The notes below the pieces were generated by a model. The model did no database searches. It was not told where the DNA came from and saw only the letters and a program-made list of their open reading frames with translations. The position numbers and the translations under genes were made by a program. Shown here piece after piece: positions 1-10,747 of a stretch of DNA of 64,000 nucleotides; position 1 is the stretch's first letter; the number at the start of each line of letters is the position of its first letter. The DNA lies in NCBI GenBank assembly GCA_012064385.1, contig QRDG01000413.1:496001-560000 (forward strand). Reading direction: 5' to 3'. This stretch comes from Puccinellia tenuiflora. Taxonomy: Eukaryota; Streptophyta; Magnoliopsida; Poales; Poaceae.

Positions 1-405
1 TTTGGAACTCTTGCTTTGGATCTTTTCGATTGCTTTTCTCCTTTGTGGAGATGTTTAAAATGATTTCATCTTTTTTTGCAATCTTTGGATCCTCAATATA
101 GTTTGATTTCCTCTAATTATTGGTCAATGAATAAGTGCTTTTGATTTCACTCATATCTTGAGAAATGCACACCTTTATGGAGGAACTCATATTATATTGG
201 CTCTCTAAATTTTTCTTCCCATTTCGGCAATCGATGCCAATGGGGGAGAAGTTTAGAGGGTTTAAGGGAATTTGGGTTTTATGCTTTTGTTGCATCTGCC
301 TTCAATGCGCTTTGCATCCTTGCTTGTTTGTCGTGCAAGGTTGTTTTATTCTTTATATAAACCCTCTTAAACGGGATTGTCATCAATTACCAAAATGGGG
401 GAGAT
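1..405 (+). mobile_element. 3' internal end of a plus-strand Sirevirus-like (Copia) LTR retrotransposon
   Basis: This non-coding stretch is the reverse complement, with small differences, of about 42609-42965 inside the complete minus-strand element, so it is the last part of the internal region of a plus-oriented copy. The rest lies left of the window. A polypurine tract (aaaatgggggagat, 392-405) directly precedes the LTR, where second-strand DNA synthesis starts in LTR elements. A second tract-like motif (caatgggggagaag) lies near 237-250. Short reading frames here match no family I recognise. Confidence 0.8.
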
Positions 406-1433
406 TGAAAGTGCATGGTTGCCCCCATGCATGGTTTTGGTAATTAATGACAATCTCTATGGACTAATATTTGCATTGAGCTATATTTGTAGGTGTCCAT
501 TAGCTTGCTTGTCTCCATTTGTTGGAGTCAATGTCTTGCTTGTTCTCCATGTGTTGGAGTCGAGGTTAAGGGAAGAAAAGTATGTGTTGATCAAGGCTAA
601 GTGCGTGTTGATCAACACTCAAGTCCAAGTGAAGATGTGCCGAAATGTGCTTTCCCCATCTCGGTGTATGGGGGAGCGTCATGTGAATCTTCATCGAAGC
701 GCAATCGAGGAAGGTGTTGCATCTTGAGGAGTTGAAGATCGTCATTTGTCTTCATCAACCTCAAGTGGATTAATGCGCAAGGCAAAGGTATGATCTTGAT
801 AGGGCTTTTATTTTACCGGTCTCATGATGTTAGTTGAGAGACCGGGTTATAGGATAGATAGCCGTACTATCAAGAGGGGCTCTCGACCGAGTAACTTGAT
901 CGTATCGTTCGTGGAGAGCTCAACCCTTTGCATCCTTGCATCTTTGAAATCATCTTTGTTGGTTCTTATTTGACTCTTATCGTGGTGTGGTCTTAGTGCT
1001 TGTCGTGCTCGTCATGACAAGGCTAAGTTCACCGAAAACGGTTTGCTTATGCGTCTTCTATTTGCGGTTTCGGTATTGGAGATTTTGTCGGTTCATCCGT
1101 GCGGAAGATTTATCTCTTCCATTTCTTTGCAAAATCTCTATTGCCTGTTTTCCATCTCCAAGGGTAGCTTTTGTCGTCCTCATTCCAACAAAATTGGTTT
1201 CACTTCTTTCGGACGTCATTTGCAAAAGATACGGCTTTTTCGGTTTGCGAAAAGGAGCTTTTACCTTTCCCCATTTGCTTTTATAATATCATGATGGACA
1301 ATGATGTTTCTCTGCATGATCTTGTAGAGCTTTTCTTTGCGAGTCTAACGAGACCAAGATCATCGAAAATGGAGTCCGGATGCAAAAGATATGCCCGTTT
1401 TCGTATTGCTTTTTCTGCTGTTTTTCTGTGGGG

Positions 1434-1820
1434 CGGAAGTTCCGGCCCGGAGGCCGGAATTCCGGCCCCCGGAAGTTCCGGCCTGTACCCCGGAATATCC
1501 GGCCCTATTTTTCCATCCGAGGTTTTTGGCTAAGTCTTTTTCGCGTTTCTCTCTGGAGGGGTTCCGGAATTTTGCTCCGGAAGTTTCCTCAGAAATTTCC
1601 GAAGGACCGGAAATTCCGGTCCTTGGTCCGGAATATCCAGCCCAAGAAAAATTTGGCTAAGTATTTTGCGCTTTTCTCTCGGGTGGGGGTCCAGAACTTT
1701 GCACCGAAGGTTTGCTCCGGAAATTTCCGGGGCACCGGAAGTTCCGGTGTTAGCCCCGGAATATCCGGCCCTAGGCCGGAAGTTCCGGCCCTTAAACCCG
1801 GAATATCCGGCCCCACGTTT
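1434..1820. repeat. CCGGAA/TTCCGG palindrome array in the LTR
   Basis: About twenty copies of short palindromes of the types CCGGAAGTTCCGG, CCGGAATTCCGG and CCGGAATATCCGG are separated by short C-rich spacers. They lie immediately upstream of the TATA box at 1849, that is in the U3 promoter part of the LTR. The other family LTRs in the window have a different palindrome type (GGCCGGCC-like) at the equivalent place. Long reading frames across this array on both strands follow from its composition and are not genes. Palindrome-rich LTR cis-regions are known for maize Sireviruses. Confidence 0.85.
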
Positions 1821-1848
1821 TTCCAACGGCTATATTTTTGGGGGAGGC

Positions 1849-1856
1849 TATAAATA
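1849..1856 (+). promoter_or_regulatory. LTR TATA box
   Basis: TATAAATA in a GC-rich context, just downstream of the palindrome array and followed by a C/T-rich leader. The same arrangement recurs in the minus-strand LTRs (CTATAAAAGG, reverse of about 49264-49273). It is the likely start of element transcription, so sequence upstream is U3 and downstream is R-U5. Confidence 0.6.
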
Positions 1857-2875
1857 GCCCCCTTCTTCCCCAAGGGGGGCTGCTCACTTTTTCAGCTCAT
1901 TTCCTCTCTCCTCCATTGTTGCAAAACTTGTGAGCTTGATTCCTCTCAATCCCTCCAATGATTCTTGCCCAAATTTAGGGATTCAAGAGAGGAGATCTAG
2001 ATCTACCATTCCACCAATCAAAATCTCCTCTAAGTGAGGAAAACTTGTGGATCTAGATTTTGGGGTTTCTTTGTGTTCATCCCCTTTGTTCTTCCTCTCT
2101 CATTCCCCCAAAGCATTTGTTGCTTGGTTGGAATTTGAGAGTGAAGGATTTGACCACTTTGTGTGTTCTTGCTTCTTTCATTTGTTGCATCGGGTTGCTC
2201 TCCCTACGGTGATATGTGAAGATCGACGTTGAGAAGCTTGTTACTCTTGGGTGCATTGTGTTCCCAAGGGCTTTGTGCCTCTTGGGTGCATTGTGTACCC
2301 TAGACGGTGGTGGTGCCATGAAGACTTCGACTTGTGAAGCTTTGGCAAAGTTTGGGAGCCCCCAATTGAGTTGTGGGTGTGTGCCCCAAGAAGAGTTGTA
2401 AAGGGCTCCGGAATCCGCCTCGAAGTATTCCGATAGTGGAAGGTGAACCAAACCTTTGGGTGCGGTTCATCGGAGAATGGGGTGAGACCTTTGTGGCATC
2501 TTGATTAGGCCTCTTGTGGCGAGCTCACACCCCTCCAACGAGACGTACTCCCATAACAAGGAGGAACTCGGGAATAAATCCTCGTCTCTGCGTGCCTCGG
2601 TTATTTTTATACCCGAGCTTTTACTTATGCACTTTACATTGTGATAGCCTTCGTATTTAAAGTTTATATCTAGCTATCACCTTGTTGCTTGCCTTGTTTA
2701 GCTTAAGTTGTTGGTGCACTTTAGGTAAACCTAGAATTTTAGGTTGTTGGCTTGTTAATTTAATCACCTAGTTTTATTCCGCAATTATCAAGCCCTTAAA
2801 TAGAAAAAGTTTTAATCGCCTATTCATCCCCCCCCCCCCCCTCTAGGCGACATCGGGACATCGTTTGTTCTTTCA

Positions 2876-5796
2876 GAAACTCCCCAATGTTCATGCACAA
2901 ATGAGGAGTGCACAAATATGGCATCCTCGCTCCCCAAAATCATCTAGAACACGCAACAAGTGCAATATTGCATAATGCAAAAGCAAATCATAGCACTTGC
3001 ACCAAAGATATGGTTGAGCCATAAGGAGATACCAATTTTCAAAAATCCATCGTAAGATAGGCCCAACCGAGATAAAAAGATCTTTTAAAGAAATATGTTC
3101 ACAAGCTTAGGGATACCAACTGGAAACTAAAACCAATTGAAAATGACAAAAGCTAGTGAGATCATTTAGCCAATAAAATTCAACATGCTCACCATGGTAA
3201 TCATGAAGTCAAAAGATCCAACAAATACATGAGTGCAAAGATACCAATAAAAAATAAGACAAGCACTCATGAGACACATTTGGAACCACCAAAGAATTAT
3301 AGATGAAAAACAAGGTGGCTCGAGGAAAAATGATACCAACTAAAAGGTGACCTATCTCAAATGTATAGGTTCTAAGTAGACAAATCATTGACGATATACA
3401 TCCACAAGGAAACTTGTACATATGAAATGGTTCGGGAAAAAGGAGAACAAGGTATCCAAAGGGAAGTCATAAATATACAAACGAAATTGTTCTTAAAAGC
3501 ATAGCACATATCTCAAATTTATCTCATTATATATAAATGCACTTCAAATATATCAAATGCATCACACATATCAATAAGGGGACAAGAGATAGTGAAGATG
3601 CTTTGAGTTAGGCAACAAGTATCACAAGGAAATAATATCAATTGAAGAAAAGGTTTTTGCAAATTCAACACACATATCACAAAGATATATTAAGTGAAGG
3701 AAAGGCCAAAACCACAAAAAATGCATATAAGAGATTTCATGCCAAGAGGCAACCTACACAAGGTTGAAAACTAGAAAGGTATGCATGAGATGGATACTTT
3801 TTACCGAGATGCATTGACGATGAAGATGATGAGAGTTGGTTTTTCATCAAAGCTTGACTCCGACAATCACACGGTGAGAATACCTTCCTTATGAATGAGG
3901 CAAGCATCCAATGCATCTCCATTGTACCTAAAACACAATTAGAGTACAAAATGGTTACCAAACTCATTGGGTCCCATAGTAGTTAGATGAACTACAATAT
4001 ATAGGACATACTCCACATAAATATGTGCATATAGATATGAAATTGAATTTCATGCACATCTTAGCCGATTTAGGATTCGATGGAGTATACCCTATATATT
4101 GGATCAAGAAATACTAGCATTCCATAAAATATATATACTAGTAAATATGCATGCATAGATTTACAAGAACCAAACGTGATACAATTTGGACAAAACACCA
4201 AGTAAACCAAGAAGAGAGCACACCAAAGTGTGACACAAAAGGTTGTCCAAATTATATTAAAATCCAAACAAACATGGTTGAGGAAAAATCAAACCAACAT
4301 ATGATCGATAAGACACCAATTGAAAATAAGATACCAAATAAAACAAAAAAATATCAACTAGGAGAAAAGATACCAAGAAGAGGGTGATACTTGACCGAAA
4401 TCAAGTAAAGTAAAATAAGACAAAAAGGTATCAAGACTCCCACAATAAATATCAATTGGAACAAATATCTATGGAGGAGATATTAAATTCCAATTAATAC
4501 CAATTGAAGGTACCAAAACATAAGATAAAGAATCAAATGTCAATTGAAAAGATCAAATATGGATAGATAGAATAGTGTTCTAAATAAAAGGAATGCTCCC
4601 CCAAGATTAATGCATTATCTTAGATATTTGCATTTCAATACAAAATGCACACACAAGGGATCATTACTCTCCATATTTTATCTATAACACTAAACACTAC
4701 CGAATGAAAGAACATGATCCTTGCAAGAGGCAAAGAGGCAATAAATAAGTCAATTCAACGCAAGAGCCAAAGTGAAGATGGTCTAAAAAATACACCACAA
4801 TTACTAGAATCACTTGTCATGGACAAGGAGTATTTAGGGAAATTTCTCGGTGGTATATAGGAATGATGATCAAGACCAACTTCACAACAAAAAAGCATAT
4901 GGCAAGAGATAAGAAATAAAACGCCATATTTTCAAAAAGGTTTGTTGGTAGTTTCAATTATTCGAACCAACAGACAAAGCCATGGTTAAAATAAGAAGAA
5001 ACAAATGGTTTCTCATATAATATATGGAAATGTATATTAGAGAAAAACCACACCAAGCAAACTCACACAAACAAGAACCAACGGGTAACCACAAAGGAAA
5101 ATTGGAACTTGTTTGAGCACACATGCCACATAGGAAAAAGATAATTTACAATATCAAATCTAAGTGGCAAACCTCAAATGTTCACATTTCGTGGGATTGT
5201 AATATGCACATAGCTTATTACTCCCCCATAATGTGATAATTCATTTTATTTAAACGAGAAGCAAATAAAACCAACTAGAGACATTAATGGACATTGTAGA
5301 ATTTGAATTTCTCATGAAAATGACATACCACATAGTAACTAGATAATATTGAAATATCAATACTAGATCGTGTGCCTCATGTACACGCATTTTTAGGTTT
5401 GTGAAGTGCACAAAGCATATCACTCCCCCAAAATGGGATAGTCCATTAATATCTCAAAGAGCCAATTGAAATCCACACAAGATTCAATAACGCTCAACAC
5501 ACAAATTACACATACATGATATACAACTACCATACACAACCTTGAATAACAAGACAAGTAGGAAAGTAGCATATCATATACAAGCACATGCTAGGAACAA
5601 AACTAACACATGCAAGGGAGCAAGCAACTTTCAATGTATATATGAATTAAATACATGTTACCGCAAGGAGGAAGCATTGGATATGAGATAGATAAGTGAT
5701 CCTCCAATTGACTTGGCTTGAGAAATAAAACCATGAAGATCCCTTAATTCTTCAAGAGTAGCCAAGTCACCAATGTCCTCCACCAACACCTATTGA
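2876..5796 (-). other. Non-coding 3' internal region of copy A, with repeated motifs
   Basis: About 2.9 kb of A/T-rich sequence without a credible gene, where pol would normally follow gag. Read on the minus strand it contains several polypurine-tract-like motifs: reverse of ctcccccaagatt near 4591, ctcccccataatg near 5221 and ctcccccaaaatg near 5423. It also has many copies of a motif like TTGGTATC (gataccaa on the plus strand, for example near 3028, 3111, 3242 and 4331), which resembles the primer-binding site. The same layout occurs at 42623-45973. Confidence 0.7.
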
Positions 5797-8064
5797 TCAA
5801 GTTGAAGCTTGTTGGTCCCCAACCAAGTTGGGTCCTAAGAAGTTAGTCACAATAGGCTTGGGAACCCAAATGGTGCTTTTCTTGACACCACTTTGAGCTC
5901 CCACATACTTGGCAAACACATTGTCAACTCTATCCTTGCCAAGAGAATAAACATCATCAATTTTGATAGGGTTGGATGAGGTACCGTTAGTGCATGAAGA
6001 AGCAAAATGACCTTTGCCACGGCAAAGGTAGAAACACCGACTCTTCTTCTTCTTAATAGGCTCCTCCACTTGAGGGGCATTGACTTGAGTCTTCTTAGGA
6101 GGTGGCCTTTGTTCAACTCGTGGTTGAGCACGAGATTGAACAAGAGGCCACTTTCCTAGTTGCTTCTCACTAAGAGGCTTCTTATTCATTGGGCAGTCCC
6201 GAACATGGTGCCCATCAACCTTGCATTTGAAGCAAATAATCTTGTCCGGATTCTTGATTTGAACTTGGCCCTTTTTCTTCTCAAACTTGGACTTGATCAT
6301 GTTGTTGGAGTTGAATCCAAGTCCACTCTTGTCATTAGGGGATTGTTGCACACCCAATATGTTGTCGAGTGCACGCTTCCCTTCATGACACTTTTCCAAG
6401 TCATACTTCAAAGAAGTGACTTGGGCCTTGAGGTCTTTTATTTCCTCTACATGGTTAGTGGCAACAAAAGCACTAGAGGAAGTATAAGCTTCATTGTTAG
6501 AGCAACAAGTCAATAAAAGTAATTCATCACATGATGTACCAACATTTTTAGTGGATGAACTAATAGGACTAGCACATGGCATTTTAGCATTTTTAGTTGA
6601 AGTTGTGCTATTATCCACATGAGGCTCACTAGATGTTACCTTTGTCGTGATGGCCTCATGAGCTAACTTTAGACTAGCATAGGATGCTAGAAGATCATCA
6701 TTAGAGCTAGATAGCTTTTTATGACTTTCTTCCAACTCCCTATACTTGCTAGTTAGCAACTCAAGTTGAGCCCTTAGCTCAACATTCTCCTTCAAACTAG
6801 ATGCTTCACAAGAATTGGAGTTAGTAGCACAAGCATCATTAGCATTAGAAATGGAGGAAGACAACTTGTCAAGCTCATTATTTAATCTAGCATTTTCCAT
6901 TTTAAACACTTTATATTTTGCATGAGCATGATCATGTTCTTTAATGATTTTAGCAATTATTTCATTGTGAGACTCCTCAATATTTTCAAGTTTCTCCTCA
7001 AGAGAAGCCCGAGTCTCTTGCTCTTCCTCAAGAGCATCTTCTAACGATGCCTTCTCCATAGCATCATCTCTTTCGATCTTACCCTTCTCTTCAAGGCTTG
7101 CTTCCAAGGCCTCAATAGTTTCCCCGCGCTCAATTAACGTTTCCATAATTTCAAAGAGGATAGCTTGAGCATTTTTATTGTTAGGAAGGGCTTTAAGAAT
7201 TATTAGACCTTTATTTTGAAGGAGAGCATTAAACTTTTCCATATCATCTTCTTCATCATTATTATCATTATCATTATTATTATCATCACTATAAGAAGAT
7301 TTAGCCATAACGCAATGAGTGATGGATGAAGAAGAATAATTTATTTTTGAACTACTCAAGTTCAAATCTTGTTCCACAATTAATTTAGTTTCCTCTACAT
7401 TAATATTCATGCAAGAGTTAGAGGGAACACAAGCATTTTTATCATGGGAACAAGATAAATCAAGCATATCATCATTAGATTTATCTAAGCAATTTTTGGA
7501 TGATATATAAGGACTATCAACACTAGCATGTATGACATTTATAGTGCTATGTGTGTTTTGGTCCAAAGATGAGGCATTGCAACAAGATAGAGATAAAAGA
7601 TCATCAAAGAAGAGCTCACTATCAATATTGCAAAACCTATCACTACTCACCATCACATTAGTTTGTGCCTTACCACATTTTGGAGAAGTAGATGAAGATG
7701 AGAGCTCATCACGGCCGGAGGTGGAGGGAGAGCAATCATCCTCAAAAGAGTTGGACACTTCATATTTTTCTTGAAGCTTGGTTCAAAGCTCATGAGCATC
7801 CCGGAGAGTCATGATTGACTCAAAAACTACAACACTCACAAATTTGCAAAACTCATTAGAGGCTAGAGCATCTAGATATAAGTTTTTCTCATCCTCTAGA
7901 GTTGTACTTTCGTAATCATTTGGAGGAGAAAAACCTAAATCTAAGATACGCACAATATTGGGATCCAACACCCGTAAGTGACTAAGCATATGAGTTTTCC
8001 CAACATTAAAATTTGTGCCATTGAATATAAACAAGTGATCGTGCACTAATCCTCTAAACGACAT
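5797..8064 (-). pseudogene. Gag polyprotein of Sirevirus-like copy A, split by one nonsense codon
   Basis: Structural (nucleocapsid-type) protein that would package element RNA. The frame is continuous for 756 codons, but a TGG codon (in the motif HELWTKL of the intact copy) has become TGA at about 7783, giving a 93-residue N-terminal piece and a 653-residue remainder. The N-terminal part resembles Copia gag (FNGTNFNV...THMLSHL). The middle is Ser/Asn/Asp-rich and then a long Glu/Lys-rich predicted coiled coil. Near the C-terminus are a canonical CX2CX4HX4C zinc knuckle (CFKCKVDGHHVRDC) and a second knuckle whose first Cys is replaced by Phe. The end carries the WVPKPIVTN motif seen at the gag/pol boundary of Sireviruses. 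No pol follows. Confidence 0.8.
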
Positions 8065-8103
8065 CTTTACTCTCTAGGCGGTAAAGCCAAACAAGAGAGA
8101 CGA

Positions 8104-8116
8104 GGCTCTGATACCA
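8104..8116 (-). other. Primer-binding site of copy A (initiator Met tRNA type)
   Basis: The minus strand reads TGGTATCAGAGCC two bases inside the LTR edge at 8119. This is the classic complement of the 3' end of initiator tRNA-Met used by plant Copia elements. It proves that the adjacent LTR is the 5' LTR and that the element runs on the minus strand. Confidence 0.85.
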
Positions 8117-8118
8117 AT

Positions 8119-9033
8119 TGAAAGAACAAACGATGTCCGAGATGTCGCCTAGAGGGGGGGTGAATAGGCGATTAACACTTTTTCTATTTAGGGGCTTGAT
8201 AATTGTGGAAAAAACTATGTGTTTAAATTAACAAGCCAACGACCTAAATTACTAGGTTTACCTATGTGCACCAACAACCTATGCTAAGCAAGGCAAGCAA
8301 AAAGGTGATAGCAAGATATAAACTTTAAGCACGATGGCTATCACAAAGTAAATTGCATAAGTAAAAGCTCAGGTATAGAGATAACCGAGGCATGCGGAGA
8401 CGAGGATGTACTCCCGAGTTCCTCCTTGTTAAGTGAGTATGTCTCGTTGGAGGGGTGTGAGCTCGCCACAAAAGACATACTCAAGATGCCACAAAGGCCT
8501 CACCCTATTCTCCGATGAACCGCACCCAAAGGTTTGGTTCACCTTCCACTATCGGAATCCTTCGAGGCGGAATCCGGATCCTTTACACCACTAAGCTTGG
8601 GGCACGCATCCACAACCGAATTGGAGACTCCCAAGAATCACCACAACATCGTCTAGGGTCCAATGACCCAAGAGTAACAAGCTCCCAACCTTCAATCCGA
8701 CGAATACCGTGGGGAGCACAACCCGATGCACATAACGCAAAAGGCAAGACCACACCAAGTGGTCAAATCCTTCTCCCCAAAATCCAACCAAAGCAACTAA
8801 TACTATGGAGGGATTTAGGAGGAAGAACTAAGGGGATGAACACAAAGCACCCAAAAATCTAGATTCCACAAGTTTCCCTCACTTAGAGGAGATTTTGTTT
8901 GGTGGAAGTGTAGATCTAGATCTCCTCTCTTGTTTTCCTAAATTTGGGCAAGAATCATCGGAGGGAAGTGGAGGAATCGAGCTCTCAAAGATTGCAACAA
9001 TGGTGAGGAGAGAGAAAATGAGCTCTACAGAAA
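8119..9033 (-). mobile_element. 5' LTR of copy A, truncated at the N
   Basis: Starts at the inner LTR edge (tgaaagaacaaacg on the plus strand) and is collinear with 10748-11660 and 48306-49235. It stops at the N at 9034, so about 1.5 kb of LTR, including the palindrome array, is missing. Confidence 0.8.
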
Positions 9034-9034
9034 N
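9034..9034. other. Single ambiguous base at a repeat-to-repeat junction
   Basis: The only N in the window. Left of it is LTR sequence in the promoter-proximal part; right of it, without transition, is mid-gag sequence (equivalent to about 46537). The first 60 bases after the N differ from the other copies more than the surrounding sequence does. This suggests a contig join or low-quality edge rather than a natural breakpoint. Confidence 0.7.
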
Positions 9035-9035
9035 C

Positions 9036-10693
9036 TCAACATGTTGTCAAGTGCCCTCTTCCCCTCATGACGCCTTCCAAGCCTTTCTTCAAAGAAGTGA
9101 CTTGGGCCTTGAGCTCTCCTCTTTTCTCTACATGGTTAGTGACAACACAAGTACTAGAGGAGGTAGATGCATCATTGTTAGAGCAACAAGGCAAAGCAAG
9201 TAATTCATCACAAGATGTGCCAATATTACGAGTGGATGAACTACTAGGACTAGCACATGGCAATATAGCATTTTTAGTTACGGTTGTGCTATTATCCACA
9301 TAAGACTCACTAGATGTTACCTTTGAAGTGATGGGCCTCATGATCTAACTTTAGACTAGCATAGGATGCTAGAAGATCATCATTAGAGCTAGATAGCTTT
9401 TTTATGACTTTCTTCCAACTTCCTATACTTGCTAGTTAGCGACACAAGTTGAGCCCTTAGCTCAACATTCTCCTTTGACATAGATGCTTCAAAAGAAATA
9501 GAGTTAGTAGCACAAGCAACATTGACATTAGGAATAGAGGAAGACAACTTGGAAACCTCATCATTTAATCTAGCATTTTCATTTTGCGTGACTTTATATT
9601 TAGCATGAGCATGGTCACGTTCTTTAATGATTTTAGCAATTATTTCATTATGAGACTCCTCCTCAATATTTTCTAGTTTCTCCTCAAGAGAAGCACGAGT
9701 CTCTTGCTCTTCCTCAACAGCATCTTCTAACGATGCTTTTTCCATAGCATCATCTCTCTCGATCTTACCTTTTTCTTCAAGGCTTGCTTCCAAAGCCTCA
9801 ATAGTTTCCCCGCGCTCAATTAGTGTTTCCATAATTTCAAAAAGGATAGCTTGAGCATTTTTATTGTTAGGAAGGGCTTTAAGAATTATTAGACCTTTAT
9901 TTTGAAGGAGAGCATTAACCTTTTCCACATCATCTTCTTCATCATTATTATCATTATCATTATTATTATCATCACTACTAAAATATTTAGCCATAAGGCA
10001 ATGAGTGATGGATGAAGAAGAACAATTAATTTTTGAACTACTCAAATTCACATCTTGTTCCATAGTTGATTGGGTTTCCTCTACATTATTGTTCATGCAA
10101 GAGTTAGAGGGAACACAAGCATTTTTATCATGGCAACAAGATAAAGCAAGCATATCATCATTAGATTTATCTAAGCAATTTTTGTATGATATACAAGGAC
10201 TATCAACACTAGCATGTATGACATTTGGAGTGCTAGAAGAGTTTAAGTCCAAAGATGAGGCGTTGCAACAAGATAGAGATAGAAGATCATCATAAAAGAG
10301 CTCACTATCAATATTGCAAAGCCTATCACTACTCACCATTACATTGGTTTGTGGCTTACCACATTTTGGTGGAGTAGACAAAGACGAGAGCTCGTCACGG
10401 CCGGAGGTGGAGGGAGAGCAATCATCCTCAAAAGAGTTGGACACTCCATATTTTTCTTTAAGCTTGGTCCAAAGCTCATGAGCATCCCGGAGAGGCATGA
10501 TTGACTCGAAAACTACAACACTCACAAATTTGCAAAACTCATTAGAGGCTAGAGCATTAGATATAGTTTTTCTCATCCTCTAAAGTCGTACTTTCGTAAT
10601 CCTTTGGAGGAGAAAAACCTATATCTAAGATACGCTCAATATTGGGGTCCAAGACCCGTAAGTGACTAAGCATATGAGTTTTCCAAACGACAT
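9036..10693 (-). pseudogene. Degenerate gag of copy C
   Basis: Same family as the gag at 45974-48250 but broken in several places. The largest open segment (9389-10576, 395 codons) covers the region from LASNEFCKF through the coiled coil. A second segment (9036-9341) covers part of the C-terminal half. Between them (9341-9389) extra bases shift the frame. At the N-terminus about 50 bases are deleted between ttttccaaac and the start codon (near 10693), removing the FNGTNFN motif and shifting the frame. The zinc knuckles are missing because the sequence stops at the N. Confidence 0.75.
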
Positions 10694-10732
10694 CTTTACT
10701 CTCTAGGCGGTAAAGCCAAACAAGAGAGACGA

Positions 10733-10745
10733 GGCTCTGATACCA
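10733..10745 (-). other. Primer-binding site of copy C (initiator Met tRNA type)
   Basis: TGGTATCAGAGCC on the minus strand, two bases inside the LTR edge at 10748. It defines the LTR to its right as the 5' LTR. Confidence 0.85.
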
Positions 10746-10747
10746 AT

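Larger units (their letters stand above)
406..2875 (+). mobile_element. 3' LTR of the plus-strand Sirevirus-like element (about 2.47 kb)
   Basis: The LTR begins TGAAAGTGCATGG and ends GTTTGTTCTTTCA, so its ends form the inverted repeat TGAAAG/CTTTCA. It matches in reverse the LTRs at 10748-13228, 40173-42608 and 48306-50730. It is preceded by a polypurine tract, which makes it the 3' LTR. It carries a palindrome array, a TATA box and a long C run at about 2827-2841. It stops abruptly at 2875, and 2876 onward is the interior of a minus-strand element of the same family. The plus element therefore inserted into the minus one; the possible 5-bp duplication (gaaac, 2876-2880) cannot be checked because the left flank is outside the window. 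Confidence 0.85.
2876..9033 (-). mobile_element. Sirevirus-like element copy A (minus strand; 3' part missing, 5' LTR truncated)
   Basis: From left to right this is the non-coding 3' internal region (2876-5796), a gag pseudogene (5797-8064), a primer-binding site (8104-8116) and the first 0.9 kb of the 5' LTR (8119-9033). It is collinear with 42990-49220 of the complete element. Its left end is cut by the plus-strand element. Its right end is cut at the N at 9034. No protease, integrase, reverse transcriptase or RNase H reading frame exists between gag and the left end. Confidence 0.8.
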
